In this document: in pieces, positions 16,417 through 25,225 of the stretch | How the letters are laid out: the number at the start of each line of letters is the position of its first letter | Position numbering within the stretch: position 1 is the stretch's first letter | Source: Paracoccaceae bacterium | GTDB taxonomy: Bacteria > Pseudomonadota > Alphaproteobacteria > Rhodobacterales > Rhodobacteraceae | DNA length: 52,161 bases | Assembly: GCA_013003075.1 (NCBI GenBank) | Contig: JABDLJ010000006.1 | Location: 1 to 52,161 of the forward strand | Direction: 5' to 3' | Position numbers and translations under genes: made by a program | The notes under the pieces: model-generated | Told to the model about the DNA's origin: nothing | Seen by the model: the letters and a program-made list of their open reading frames with translations, nothing else | Database searches by the model: none

Positions 16417-18321
16417 GTGAAGATCGGCTTGCCGAAGGACGGAGATCATGTCGGCGTCTGGGGCCAAAGCCCGACCGCGCCGCGCGGCGAAGCCGTGGCC
16501 GGGCGCCGCGATGCGCCGGTGGTTCGGATCGAGGACGCCTGGCTGCGTTCGCTGCATCCCGGCCGCGACAAGGAGCCGCCGCTGGGCCTTCTGGTGGACA
16601 CCCGCGGGGTTCACTTCGACCCGGCGCAGCCTTCGGATCTGGAGCATCACCTGGCGACCGCGCCGCTTGATGACACCGCGCAGCTTGACCGCGCCCGCGC
16701 CGCCATCGAGCGGATCAGGCGCGCGCACCTGACCAAGTATTCCGCCGTCGATCCCGAATTGCCGGTGCCCGATCCGGGCTACGTTCTGGTGATCGACCAG
16801 ACCGCGGGCGATGCCTCGGTCACCGCCTCGGGCGCGGATCGCGCGACATTTCAGGACATGCTGGTCGCCGCGCAAGTGGAACATCCCGGCAGCCAGGTCG
16901 TCATCAAGACCCATCCCGAGACCGCCGCGGGGCACCGCAAGGGCCATTTCGGGCCCAAGGATGCATCGGACCGCATAAGCCTTGTGACGGACGCGGTCAG
17001 CCCCTGGCGGCTGATGGATGGCGCCGTGGGCGTCTACACGGTGTCGTCGGGGCTGGGCTTCGAGGCGATCTTCGCCGGTCACAAGCCGCGCGTCTTCGGC
17101 CAGCCCTTCTATGCCGGCTGGGGCCTGACCAGCGACGAGCGTCCAGTGGCGCGGCGCGAGCGAAAGCTCAGCCGGGCGCAGCTTTTTGCCGCCGCGATGA
17201 TGGATGTGCCGATCTGGTACGATCCCTATCGCGACGCCTTGTGCGAGATCGAGGACGTGATCGCCGCGCTTGAAGCGCAGGCCCGAGCCTGGCGCGAAGA
17301 CCGGTCCGGCTGGGTCGCCGCCGGGATGAACCAGTGGAAGCGCCCCGCCCTTCAGGGCTTTTTCGGCTCGGTCCGGAAAATGCGCTTTGCGGCCTCGGCG
17401 TCAGAGCTTGCCTCGATCGCGCGCGAGACTGGCGCGCGGCCGATGGTCTGGGCCAGCAAAGATATCGCGCCCGGCGGCGCGGTGCGTATCGAGGACGGGT
17501 TTTTACGCTCGCGCGGGCTGGGCGCGGCGCTGACGCCGCCTTTGTCACTGGTCACCGATGGCTTGGGCATCTACTACGACCCCACCGCCCCCAGCGATCT
17601 GGAGCGTCTGATCGCCGAAAGCCTGGATTTACCGGATGCAGAAATCGAACGTTCCCGGGCGCTGATTGCACGTCTGATCGCCGATGGCTTGTCCAAATAC
17701 AACAACAGCGCCGCGCTGCCGCCCGAACTGCCCAAAGGCCACACAATTCTGGTTCCGGGACAGGTGGAGGACGACGCCTCGATCGAAAAGGGCGCAGTCG
17801 CCGAGCGCACGAACCTTGACCTTCTGGCCCGCGCGCGGTCGGAAAACCCCAGCGCAGTGATCCTTTACAAACCGCATCCCGACGTGGTGGCGGGCCTGCG
17901 CAAGGGCGCGGTGCCGGCGGCCGACGCGGCGCGGCTTGCCGACCAGATGGTCGTCAATGCCAGCCCGGCGGCGCTTTTGGGCCAGGTGGACGAGCTTTGG
18001 ACGATCACCTCGACGATGGGGTTCGAAGCTCTCTTGCGGGGGTTCCCGGTCACCTGCCTCGGCCAGCCTTTCTATGGCGGCTGGGGCCTGACCCGCGATC
18101 TGGCAGGCGCGCCCGAGCGGCGCCGCGCGCGGCCGACGCTGGAGCAGCTTTGCCATGCCGCGCTGATCGGCTATCCGCGCTATTTCGACCCCAAGACCGG
18201 GCTGGCCTGCCCGCCCGAGATCGTGGCCGAACGGCTTGCAACCGGCGATCTGCCGAGCCCTGGGCCGCTGACCCGGCTTGCATCCTATATCAATCGCAGG
18301 ATTGCGCCACGACTGCGGTAA
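16417..18321 (+). CDS. kpsC: Capsular polysaccharide synthesis protein KpsC
   Basis: At least 634 residues. KpsC adds the first and alternating Kdo residues of the capsule linker with two fused glycosyltransferase domains; two related halves are seen here, each ending in a motif of the form GQPFY(A/G)GWGLT, near residues 228-240 and 550-562. The GTG at 16417 is the first standard start codon, but family-like sequence (LFVYSGGFLTQPRIRRILAL) is encoded in the same frame from about 16345. The frame upstream has no ATG, GTG or TTG. True start unresolved: a rare codon such as CTG at 16369 or 16285, or a sequence error. Confidence 0.85.
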   Translation: MKIGLPKDGDHVGVWGQSPTAPRGEAVAGRRDAPVVRIEDAWLRSLHPGRDKEPPLGLLVDTRGVHFDPAQPSDLEHHLATAPLDDTAQLDRARAAIERIRRAHLTKYSAVDPELPVPDPGYVLVIDQTAGDASVTASGADRATFQDMLVAAQVEHPGSQVVIKTHPETAAGHRKGHFGPKDASDRISLVTDAVSPWRLMDGAVGVYTVSSGLGFEAIFAGHKPRVFGQPFYAGWGLTSDERPVARRERKLSRAQLFAAAMMDVPIWYDPYRDALCEIEDVIAALEAQARAWREDRSGWVAAGMNQWKRPALQGFFGSVRKMRFAASASELASIARETGARPMVWASKDIAPGGAVRIEDGFLRSRGLGAALTPPLSLVTDGLGIYYDPTAPSDLERLIAESLDLPDAEIERSRALIARLIADGLSKYNNSAALPPELPKGHTILVPGQVEDDASIEKGAVAERTNLDLLARARSENPSAVILYKPHPDVVAGLRKGAVPAADAARLADQMVVNASPAALLGQVDELWTITSTMGFEALLRGFPVTCLGQPFYGGWGLTRDLAGAPERRRARPTLEQLCHAALIGYPRYFDPKTGLACPPEIVAERLATGDLPSPGPLTRLASYINRRIAPRLR

Positions 18322-18348
18322 GTTCTTCACACAGAGCATTTGCCGGTA

Positions 18349-19461
18349 TCAGTTCCGGCGTCGCCAGCGGTGCAGCAAATCGTCGCCCACGGCGGTGGCT
18401 TCGACGAGGTCAAAGCGCGCGGCACCGTCAAGCTCGGCCACGCCCATCGCGCCCAGCGCCGGCTGGCCCTCGGCGCCCAGCGCGATCCCGGCGGTAAAGC
18501 CGACAAGTTCGTCCACCAGGCCGGCGTTCAGAAGCGAGGCGGCCAGCGCGCCGCCGCCTTCGCAAAACACCCGCGTCAGGCCAAGCCCGCCCAGCGCATC
18601 CAGCATCGCGGCGGGATCAAGCTGGCCCGAAGGCCCGACCGCCACCGGAACGCAGGTTGCACCGTGCGCCGCCCAGGTCTCGTGATCCTTGGTCGGCAGA
18701 TCGCCAGGCCGGTCCCCATGCAGAAGCCACAGCGGGATCTGCGCGGCCGATTGCGCTAGCCGCCCGTTCTGCGGCAGGTTCAGGTGCCGCGATGCCACCA
18801 GACGGACCGGTTGATGCGTCACGCCAAGATCGCGCACGGTCAGCATCGGATCGTCGGCGCGGGCGGTGCCGCCGCCCACCAGAACGGCATCGTGGCGCAT
18901 GCGCATGGCATGCACCATGCGGCGCGCGGCGGGCCCGGTGATCCACTGGCTTTCGCCCGAAGCGGTGGCGATGCGGCCATCGAAGCTGGCGGCGAGCTTT
19001 AGCGTCAGGCGCGGCCGGCCATGGATGATGCGCGACAGAAACCCGGCCTGGTCGCGGGCGGCCTCATCTGCCAGAACGCCGGTCCTCACCGCGATGCCGG
19101 CCGCCTTCAGCGCGGCGTGACCCTTGCCCGAAACGCGCGGGTCGGGATCTTCCATGGCGGTGACAACGCGCGCGATACCGGCCGCGATCAGCGCGTCGGT
19201 GCACGGCGGTGTCTGCCCGTCGTGCGCGCAAGGCTCCAGCGAGACATAAGCCGCAGCGCCGCGCGCCGCTGGTCCGGCTTGCTGCAGCGCCTGCGGCTCG
19301 GCATGCGGGCGGCCGCCCAGCGCGGTGCTGCCGCGCCCCACGATGCGCCCATCCTTCACGATAACGCAGCCGACAGCGGGGTTCGGCCACACGCGGCCAA
19401 GCCCGCGCCGGCCAAGCGAGAGGGCCAGCGCCATGAACCGCCGGTCGGCGGCCTCGGTCAC
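18349..19461 (-). CDS. ribD: Bifunctional deaminase-reductase RibD
   Basis: 370 residues. The N-terminal cytidine-deaminase-like domain has the zinc site HAEP (H53, E55) and [11 protein letters not shown] (C78, C87). The C-terminal reductase domain reads [22 protein letters not shown] and [18 protein letters not shown]. Converts the GTP-derived pyrimidine to the ribitylamino form. Its start overlaps the nrdR stop by four bases. The rest of the rib genes lie 5 kb further on, beyond the capsule genes. Confidence 0.95.
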   Translation of the reverse strand: MTEAADRRFMALALSLGRRGLGRVWPNPAVGCVIVKDGRIVGRGSTALGGRPHAEPQALQQAGPAARGAAAYVSLEPCAHDGQTPPCTDALIAAGIARVVTAMEDPDPRVSGKGHAALKAAGIAVRTGVLADEAARDQAGFLSRIIHGRPRLTLKLAASFDGRIATASGESQWITGPAARRMVHAMRMRHDAVLVGGGTARADDPMLTVRDLGVTHQPVRLVASRHLNLPQNGRLAQSAAQIPLWLLHGDRPGDLPTKDHETWAAHGATCVPVAVGPSGQLDPAAMLDALGGLGLTRVFCEGGGALAASLLNAGLVDELVGFTAGIALGAEGQPALGAMGVAELDGAARFDLVEATAVGDDLLHRWRRRN

Positions 19462-19925
19462 TCGTCTTCCGGGGGTTCGGGACGCAGCTCGCTGACGAAT
19501 TTATCGAAATCGTCGGCTGCCTGGAAGTTCTTGTAAACGCTGGCAAAACGGACATAGCCCACGGTATCGATCCGGGCTAGGCTTTCCATCACGATCTCGC
19601 CGATCGTGGCCGAGGGGATATCGGTCTCGCCCATCGATTCCAACCGGCGCACGATGCCCGAGATCATCTGGTCGATGCGCTCTGGCTCGATCGGGCGCTT
19701 CTGCATGGCGATGCGGATCGACCGTTCCAGCTTGTCGCGGTCGAAATCTTCGCGCTTGCCGGTCGACTTCACGACCACCAGATCGCGCAGCTGAACACGC
19801 TCGTAAGTGGTGAAGCGGCCCCCGCAGGCCGGGCAGAACCTGCGCCGCCGGATGGCGACATGGTCTTCGGCCGGGCGGGAGTCCTTCACCTGTGTATCGA
19901 TATTTCCGCAAAACGGACAGCGCAT
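19458..19925 (-). CDS. nrdR: Transcriptional repressor NrdR
   Basis: 155-residue repressor of ribonucleotide reductase genes. A zinc ribbon (MRCPFCGN..., [13 protein letters not shown]) is followed by an ATP-cone ([43 protein letters not shown]). The MRCPFCG start at 19925 is family-standard; the open frame upstream (to 20060) is discarded. Overlaps ribD by four bases, the usual alphaproteobacterial nrdR-ribD pair. Confidence 0.95.
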   Translation of the reverse strand: MRCPFCGNIDTQVKDSRPAEDHVAIRRRRFCPACGGRFTTYERVQLRDLVVVKSTGKREDFDRDKLERSIRIAMQKRPIEPERIDQMISGIVRRLESMGETDIPSATIGEIVMESLARIDTVGYVRFASVYKNFQAADDFDKFVSELRPEPPEDE

Positions 19926-20105
19926 CTTCTTCCCCGATATCTGCCAGTTGGGGTCTTCGGCCCCTCTTCCACCGGTACTATAGGGGCTTGCCAAGGGAAT
20001 GGGTAGAGGGGAAATCGGCCTACCGCATCTTGGGGTCGCGCTGCGCTTTGCAGGCCACAAGACGCGGCCTCTTTGCAGCGCCTCGCCTGCGGTGTCAGCG
20101 CAAGA

Positions 20106-20522
20106 TCAGGTGGCCAGATGGGCGGCGACAAGGCGGCGATGCGGGTGGTTGCGATGCTCGAAAAGGTAGATCCCCTGCCAGGTGCCAAGCCGCATCCTGC
20201 CGCCCGTGACCGGGACCGTCAGGCTGACCGGCATCATGGCGGCCTTGATATGTGCCGGCATGTCGTCGGGCCCTTCGGCGGTGTGGCGCAAGTAGCCCAT
20301 CGACGGGTCATCCGAGGGTGGCACGAGGCGCTGAAAATAGGCCTGAAGATCGCGCTGCACATCGGGGTCGGCGTTCTCCTGTATCAAAAGCGAGCACGAG
20401 GTGTGGCACACGAAAAGCGCAAGCAAACCGTCCCCGCCCTGCCCGGCCACCCAGCGCACAACGTCTTGCGTGAACGCGTAAAGCCCTGGGCCATTTGTTG
20501 CGATCTCGAACTCGGTTTGCAT
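20106..20522 (-). CDS. YjbQ / UPF0047 family protein
   Basis: 138 residues, trimeric YjbQ family, some members of which show thiamin-phosphate-synthase-like activity. Conserved elements: [19 protein letters not shown] (about 42-60), [21 protein letters not shown], and [13 protein letters not shown] near the C-terminus; the histidines are the putative metal site. Start MQTEFEI at 20522. Divergent from the dienelactone-hydrolase-like gene 84 bases away. Confidence 0.9.
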   Translation of the reverse strand: MQTEFEIATNGPGLYAFTQDVVRWVAGQGGDGLLALFVCHTSCSLLIQENADPDVQRDLQAYFQRLVPPSDDPSMGYLRHTAEGPDDMPAHIKAAMMPVSLTVPVTGGRMRLGTWQGIYLFEHRNHPHRRLVAAHLAT

Positions 20523-20606
20523 AAAACTTCTCGCTCTGCAGTTGCGTTGCACTATCATTCAAAGCTGAGCCGCGAGACGACTCAGAAGGTCACAGGGAGA
20601 CCCGAT

Positions 20607-21512
20607 ATGAACAAGATTGCACCCCCAAAACGAATGACGGCCAAGGATTTCGACCAGGAACTTTTGGACCTCTACGACTTCTATGCGCATGGCAAGATCA
20701 CCAAGCGCGAGTTTCTCGACCGCGCCGGCAAGTTCGCCGTCGGCGGCATGACGGCAGCGACGCTGCTTGGGATGCTGAGCCCGGATTACGCGCTGGCCGC
20801 GCAGGTGTCCTTCAACGACCCTGAAATCGTGCCGGAATACATCATGTATCCCTCGCCCAATGGTCATGGCGAGGTCCGCGGCTATCTGGTCAAGCCAGCG
20901 AACGCATCAGGGCCGCTGCCGGCAGTGCTGGTCGTGCATGAAAACCGCGGCCTGAACCCCTATATCGAAGACGTCACGCGGCGGCTGGCCAAAGCCGGCT
21001 TCATGGCGCTGGCGCCCGACGGGTTGACCAGCGTCGGCGGCTATCCCGGCAACGATGCCGAGGGGCGCGAATTGCAGCGCACAGTCGACGGCACCAAGCT
21101 GATGAACGATTTCTTCGCCGGCTTTGAACACCTCATGACGCGCGACGACAGTACCGGCCGGGTTGGCGCCGTGGGCTTTTGCTACGGCGGCGGCGTGTGC
21201 AACGCACTGGCGGTGGCATATCCCGAAATGGGCGCATCGGTGCCGTTTTACGGCCGGCAGGCGGCGGCCGAAGACGTGCCGAAGATCCAGGCGCCGTTGC
21301 TGCCTCATTATGGAGAGCTCGATGAGCGCATCAACGCCGGCTGGCCCGATTTCGAGGCCGCGCTGATCGCCAACGACAAGGTCTACGAGGCGCATATCTA
21401 TGCCGGGGCCAACCACGGCTTTCACAATGACAGCACGCCGCGCTACGACGAGGCGGCGGCCGATCTGGCTTGGTCCCGCACGCTGGACTGGTTCAATCGC
21501 CACCTGACCTAA
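20607..21512 (+). CDS. Exported dienelactone hydrolase family protein (YghX-like)
   Basis: 301-residue alpha/beta hydrolase. The N-terminus reads [27 protein letters not shown], close to a twin-arginine signal but with Lys-Arg instead of Arg-Arg, and cleavage is likely after YALAA near residue 65. The nucleophile elbow is GFCYGGG (Cys in place of Ser, as in dienelactone hydrolases); the Asp lies in HYGELDERI and the His in [16 protein letters not shown] site precedes the ATG. Substrate unknown. Its 3' end overlaps the next gene by 20 bases. Confidence 0.8.
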   Translation: MNKIAPPKRMTAKDFDQELLDLYDFYAHGKITKREFLDRAGKFAVGGMTAATLLGMLSPDYALAAQVSFNDPEIVPEYIMYPSPNGHGEVRGYLVKPANASGPLPAVLVVHENRGLNPYIEDVTRRLAKAGFMALAPDGLTSVGGYPGNDAEGRELQRTVDGTKLMNDFFAGFEHLMTRDDSTGRVGAVGFCYGGGVCNALAVAYPEMGASVPFYGRQAAAEDVPKIQAPLLPHYGELDERINAGWPDFEAALIANDKVYEAHIYAGANHGFHNDSTPRYDEAAADLAWSRTLDWFNRHLT

Positions 21513-22074
21513 GCCCGGCTGGCGCTGCCGGCTGCCAGACCGAATAGAGCGTGCCGCTGTCGTTCAGCGGCCGCTCTTCGATCTTTGCAAATCCGTGCGC
21601 CGAAAACACGGCCTTGGGATCGCGGCTTTCCTGATCGCTGAAGATCGGCAGGCCGGAGCCAAAGCTTATGGGCTCGATCGTCAGGTGAACCCGGTCGATC
21701 GCGCGGGCGGCCAGAAACCAGTCATGGACCCGCGTGCCCCCGAGTATGAGACCTTTGCCAAGGGTCCGAACCTGGCTGACTTTCTCGGCAAGATCGGCCG
21801 GGGCCATGCCTTCGGGGTTCAGCCAAAGCTGCTTCGGGCGATGCCAGCCCGGCGCGGCAGAGGCCGAGAAGATGATCCTGCGGCGATCGGGCCGGTCAGC
21901 CGCAAGATGTGTATGCCGCCCCATGATCGCCCAGTCGGCGGCCTCGACATCGGCGAAAAAGAGAGCCTGCTCTTCGGCGCTGACCCAGCTTGCGGGGCTG
22001 TCGTCGGTGGCGCGCGCGATAAAAGCGTCGCGGCTTGTGGCGACGGTCAGGGTGAACCGGGGGCGCACTGCCAT
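21493..22074 (-). CDS. RibD C-terminal-domain / DHFR-like reductase
   Basis: 193 residues with the dihydrofolate-reductase-like fold of the RibD C-terminal family. The N-terminal strand [14 protein letters not shown], the central [21 protein letters not shown] and [28 protein letters not shown] (motif GGTRVHDWF) are diagnostic. It is a stand-alone reductase, not part of riboflavin synthesis by context. Convergent overlap of 20 bases with the hydrolase gene. Confidence 0.8.
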   Translation of the reverse strand: MAVRPRFTLTVATSRDAFIARATDDSPASWVSAEEQALFFADVEAADWAIMGRHTHLAADRPDRRRIIFSASAAPGWHRPKQLWLNPEGMAPADLAEKVSQVRTLGKGLILGGTRVHDWFLAARAIDRVHLTIEPISFGSGLPIFSDQESRDPKAVFSAHGFAKIEERPLNDSGTLYSVWQPAAPAGLRSGGD

Positions 22075-22085
22075 ATGCGGCTCTG

Positions 22086-22331
22086 TCAGCCGGTCCGGGC
22101 CTGAAGGTTATGCTTCTTGTCGTACTCGGCGAAAAAGTCCTTCGCGCGCGCCTCGGCGCGGCGCACGCGGATCGCCGTCATGAAGGCTTCCTGCAAGGTG
22201 GTCGAGGAGGACCCCACGATCTCGGCCACCGTATCGACAAGGGTCTCGTCCTTGGTGGCGCGCTCGCGCTTCAGAACTTCGCGGGCCATGGTGTCGGCCA
22301 TTTCTTCCATCAGCTGCATGGGGGCAATCAT
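22086..22331 (-). CDS. Small conserved hypothetical protein, about 81 aa
   Basis: Helical, charged protein (MADTMAREVLKRERATKDETLVDTVAEIVGSSSTTLQ; here shortened to AREVLKRERATKDET) with no membrane segment. Two starts are possible: 22331 (MIAPMQLMEEM) and 22319 (MQLMEEM); neither has a clear ribosome site. Codon use is typical of the chromosome. No family recognised. Confidence 0.55.
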   Translation of the reverse strand: MIAPMQLMEEMADTMAREVLKRERATKDETLVDTVAEIVGSSSTTLQEAFMTAIRVRRAEARAKDFFAEYDKKHNLQARTG

Positions 22332-22420
22332 CCCTTGTGAAATGCTTCTTTGCCCGCGGTCATGACACGCAGGGAACCACGCGTCTAGGGGGCTGGCCGG
22401 CAACGTGGTATGCTTGGGCC

Positions 22421-22840
22421 ATGAAAATCGAAAAGACCTATGATCTGCCCTTCCCGGTGACTGCGGTCTACGACAACTGGGTCTCGTCGGCCACGATCGT
22501 TCCGCCGGCGACGCGGCTTTACGTGGAGCCTTTCGTGGGCGGTCATCACCAGCTGTTCTTCGATACCGCCGAGGGCATGTCGGTCAACGAGGGCCGCTTT
22601 GAGATCGTAGAGCCGAACCGGCGGCTTCGGTATTCGTGGGAATGGAACCACGATGGGCAGGTCAGCCATGTCGATGTGCGCTTTGCGTCCAAGCCGGGCG
22701 GCACCACGATCCGTCTGGTGCACGATGGGTTTCGCGACCGCAAGCGGCGCGAGCGGCACGCGGCCGGTTGGGACAGCTATATCGCGGGGCTGATCGAGAT
22801 CCTAAAGCGCCGCGTCCCGCAGGGGGTGCACGGGGTATAG
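22421..22840 (+). CDS. SRPBCC family protein
   Basis: 139-residue AHSA1-like START fold: KIEKTYDLPFPVTAVYDNWVSS at the N-terminus, RLRYSWEWNHDGQVSHVDVRF in the central sheet and the closing helix AAGWDSYIAGLIEILKRR. Hydrophobic-ligand binding is a family property; ligand unknown. Start taken at MKIEK (22421), because the upstream 28 codons are Trp/Pro-rich and unlike the family. Confidence 0.8.
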   Translation: MKIEKTYDLPFPVTAVYDNWVSSATIVPPATRLYVEPFVGGHHQLFFDTAEGMSVNEGRFEIVEPNRRLRYSWEWNHDGQVSHVDVRFASKPGGTTIRLVHDGFRDRKRRERHAAGWDSYIAGLIEILKRRVPQGVHGV

Positions 22841-23138
22841 GGCGCACCGCTCTGTCGGATGGGCCAGTCTTGGCCGCAAAGGCGCAAGCTGTCAGTCTCG
22901 GGGCGATGACGGATCACAAGGGCGGCAAGCAAAGCGATGTCCGCCGGCCCTTGGCTGGTTTTTGGGCCGGAATGGCAGCGGGGTCACTGCCACGCTGCCG
23001 ACACCTGTTGAGCCAAAATCGGCGTTCGGGTGTTAAGGCACTGCCCACGCGGCGTACCGCCTCGTTGGCCCTTCGCGGACATGCCCTTGGCGAGGCGGCC
23101 CCGTATCTGCGACGGCGCGGCGTGGCGCGCCGCTGCGA
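22841..23138. other. Intergenic stretch before the rpoD 3' end
   Basis: 298 bases. An ATG at 22906 opens an Arg-rich 79-codon plus-strand frame that ends inside rpoD; its composition looks like chance in GC-rich DNA. An imperfect inverted repeat CCGCCTCG...CGAGGCGG (about 23059-23100) is present but has no T-tract. Nothing else is seen. Confidence 0.4.
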
Positions 23139-25127
23139 TCACTGATCGAGGAACGACCTCAGCTTGCGGCTGCGGCTTGGGTGCTTCAGCTTGCGCAGCG
23201 CCTTGGCTTCGATCTGGCGGATACGCTCGCGGGTGACGCTGAACTGCTGGCCGACTTCTTCCAGCGTGTGGTCGGTGTTCATCCCGATGCCGAAGCGCAT
23301 GCGCAGGACCCGTTCTTCACGCGGCGTAAGGCTGGCCAGAACGCGGGTCGTGGTCTCTTTGAGGTTTTCCTGAATGGCGCTGTCAAGCGGCAGCACCGCG
23401 TTCTTGTCCTCGATGAAGTCGCCCAGCTGGCTGTCTTCTTCGTCGCCGATCGGGGTTTCCAGGCTGATCGGCTCTTTGGCGATCTTCATCACCTTGCGCA
23501 CTTTCTCAAGCGGCATCTGCAGCTTTTCGGCCAGCTCCTCGGGCGTCGGCTCGCGGCCGATCTCGTGCAACATCTGGCGGCCGGTGCGGACCAGCTTGTT
23601 GATCGTCTCGATCATGTGGACCGGGATGCGGATGGTGCGCGCCTGGTCGGCAATCGAGCGGGTGATCGCCTGGCGGATCCACCAGGTGGCATAGGTCGAG
23701 AACTTGTAGCCGCGGCGGTATTCGAACTTGTCGACGGCCTTCATCAGGCCGATATTGCCTTCCTGAATAAGATCAAGGAATTGCAGGCCACGGTTGGTGT
23801 ATTTCTTGGCAATCGAAATCACCAGGCGCAGGTTCGCTTCGACCATTTCCTTCTTGGCCTGGCGTGCCTCTTTTTCGCCCTTCTGGACTTGCGCCACGAT
23901 GCGGCGAAACTCGGGGATGTCGACGCCGACATACTGGCCCACTTGCGCCATCTCTGCGCGCAGCTCTTCGACCTTCCCGGTCGAGCGTTCGATCAGCGCC
24001 TGCCAGCCGCGGCCGGCTTTCCCGCCCATCCTGTCCAGCCAGGTCGGGTCCAGCTCGTAGCCGCGATACTCGTCGATGAACTCACGCCGGTTGATGCGCG
24101 CCTGGTCGGCCAGCTTCACCATCGAGCTGTCGATCGACATGATGCGACGGTTGATGCCGTACAGCTGGTCGATCAACGCTTCGATCCGGTTGTTGTGCAG
24201 ATGCAGCTCGTTCACAAGCTCTACGATTTCCGAGCGCAGCTTCTGATAGGTCTTTTCTTCCTTGTCCGAGAACGAATTGTCCTCGTTCAGCGTGGCCGAC
24301 ATGCGCAGATCCTGCATGTCCGACAGCTTCGAGTAATCGTCCGCGATCCGGTCAAGCGTTTCCAGCACGCGCGGCTTCAGCGCGGCTTCCATCGCCGCAA
24401 GCGACATGTTCGCCTGCTCGTCCTCGTCGTCGTCGTCGTCATTCTGGATCGGGTTGCCGTCGGCGTCGAGCTCTTCCTCGGCCGGCTTCTCTTCGGTCTT
24501 CGCGCCACCAGCTTCGACATTCAGACCGCCGACAACGGGCTCTTCGTCGTCGTCGCCCATCGAATGTCCGAAGGTCGTCTCAAGGTCGATCACGTCGCGC
24601 AGCAGGATGTCTTCGTTCAGAAGTTCGTCGCGCCAGATCGTGATCGCCTGGAAGGTCAGCGGGCTTTCGCAAAGCCCCAGGATCATGGTGTTGCGCCCGG
24701 CCTCGATACGCTTGGCGATCGCGATCTCGCCCTCGCGGCTGAGAAGCTCTACCGAGCCCATCTCGCGCAGGTACATGCGCACCGGATCGTCGGTACGGTC
24801 GAGTTTTTCGCCTTCGGTCGTCGAGACGGCAACCTCGCGCGACGTCGAGGCTTCCACCAGATCGGTGCCGCCCTTGGTCTCGTCCTCTTCGACCTCGTCA
24901 TCCTCGACGACATTGACGCCCATTTCCGACAACATCGACATCACGTCTTCGATCTGTTCGGACGAGACCTGCTCGGGTGGCAGGACCTGGTTGAGCTGGT
25001 CATAGGTGATATAGCCGCGTTCGCGCGCCTCGGCGATCATCTTCTTGACGGCCGTCTGGCTCATGTCCAGCATCGCTTCTCCGTCAGCGTCGTCCTGCTT
25101 GCGGTCGTCGGTGTCTTTGGCGGCCAT
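23139..25127 (-). CDS. rpoD: RNA polymerase primary sigma factor RpoD (sigma-70)
   Basis: 662-residue housekeeping sigma factor. Region 1.1 opens the protein, followed by a long acidic non-conserved section ([10 protein letters not shown] and neighbours, about 200-240). Regions 2.1-2.4 carry [20 protein letters not shown] and [17 protein letters not shown]; region 3 has [15 protein letters not shown]; region 4.2 has [22 protein letters not shown] near the C-terminus. Starts at 25127 with GGAGAG upstream. It lies just downstream of dnaG, the common macromolecular synthesis arrangement, with 98 bases and a dyad between them. Confidence 0.97.
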   Translation of the reverse strand: MAAKDTDDRKQDDADGEAMLDMSQTAVKKMIAEARERGYITYDQLNQVLPPEQVSSEQIEDVMSMLSEMGVNVVEDDEVEEDETKGGTDLVEASTSREVAVSTTEGEKLDRTDDPVRMYLREMGSVELLSREGEIAIAKRIEAGRNTMILGLCESPLTFQAITIWRDELLNEDILLRDVIDLETTFGHSMGDDDEEPVVGGLNVEAGGAKTEEKPAEEELDADGNPIQNDDDDDEDEQANMSLAAMEAALKPRVLETLDRIADDYSKLSDMQDLRMSATLNEDNSFSDKEEKTYQKLRSEIVELVNELHLHNNRIEALIDQLYGINRRIMSIDSSMVKLADQARINRREFIDEYRGYELDPTWLDRMGGKAGRGWQALIERSTGKVEELRAEMAQVGQYVGVDIPEFRRIVAQVQKGEKEARQAKKEMVEANLRLVISIAKKYTNRGLQFLDLIQEGNIGLMKAVDKFEYRRGYKFSTYATWWIRQAITRSIADQARTIRIPVHMIETINKLVRTGRQMLHEIGREPTPEELAEKLQMPLEKVRKVMKIAKEPISLETPIGDEEDSQLGDFIEDKNAVLPLDSAIQENLKETTTRVLASLTPREERVLRMRFGIGMNTDHTLEEVGQQFSVTRERIRQIEAKALRKLKHPSRSRKLRSFLDQ

Positions 25128-25148
25128 TCGGCTCTCCTGAAATCTGGG

Positions 25149-25185
25149 CTGATTCGGCTTGATAGAATCATCTAGGTCGAATCAG
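25149..25185 (-). promoter_or_regulatory. Dyad and possible promoter upstream of rpoD
   Basis: CTGATTCG (25149-25156) and CGAATCAG (25178-25185) form a perfect 8-bp inverted repeat 21 bases apart in the dnaG-rpoD gap. On the minus strand TTGCTG and TATCAA are 18 bases apart in the same area and could be a weak promoter. Role uncertain: operator or RNA hairpin. Confidence 0.3.
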
Positions 25186-25225
25186 CAATTCGCAACCCGT
25201 TTACCCTTATTTGTTTAGTATTGTG

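Noticed and set aside
22906-23145. A 79-codon frame between the SRPBCC and rpoD genes
   Set aside because: Arg-rich chance frame in GC-rich DNA that runs into the rpoD gene on the other strand; no ribosome site or family.
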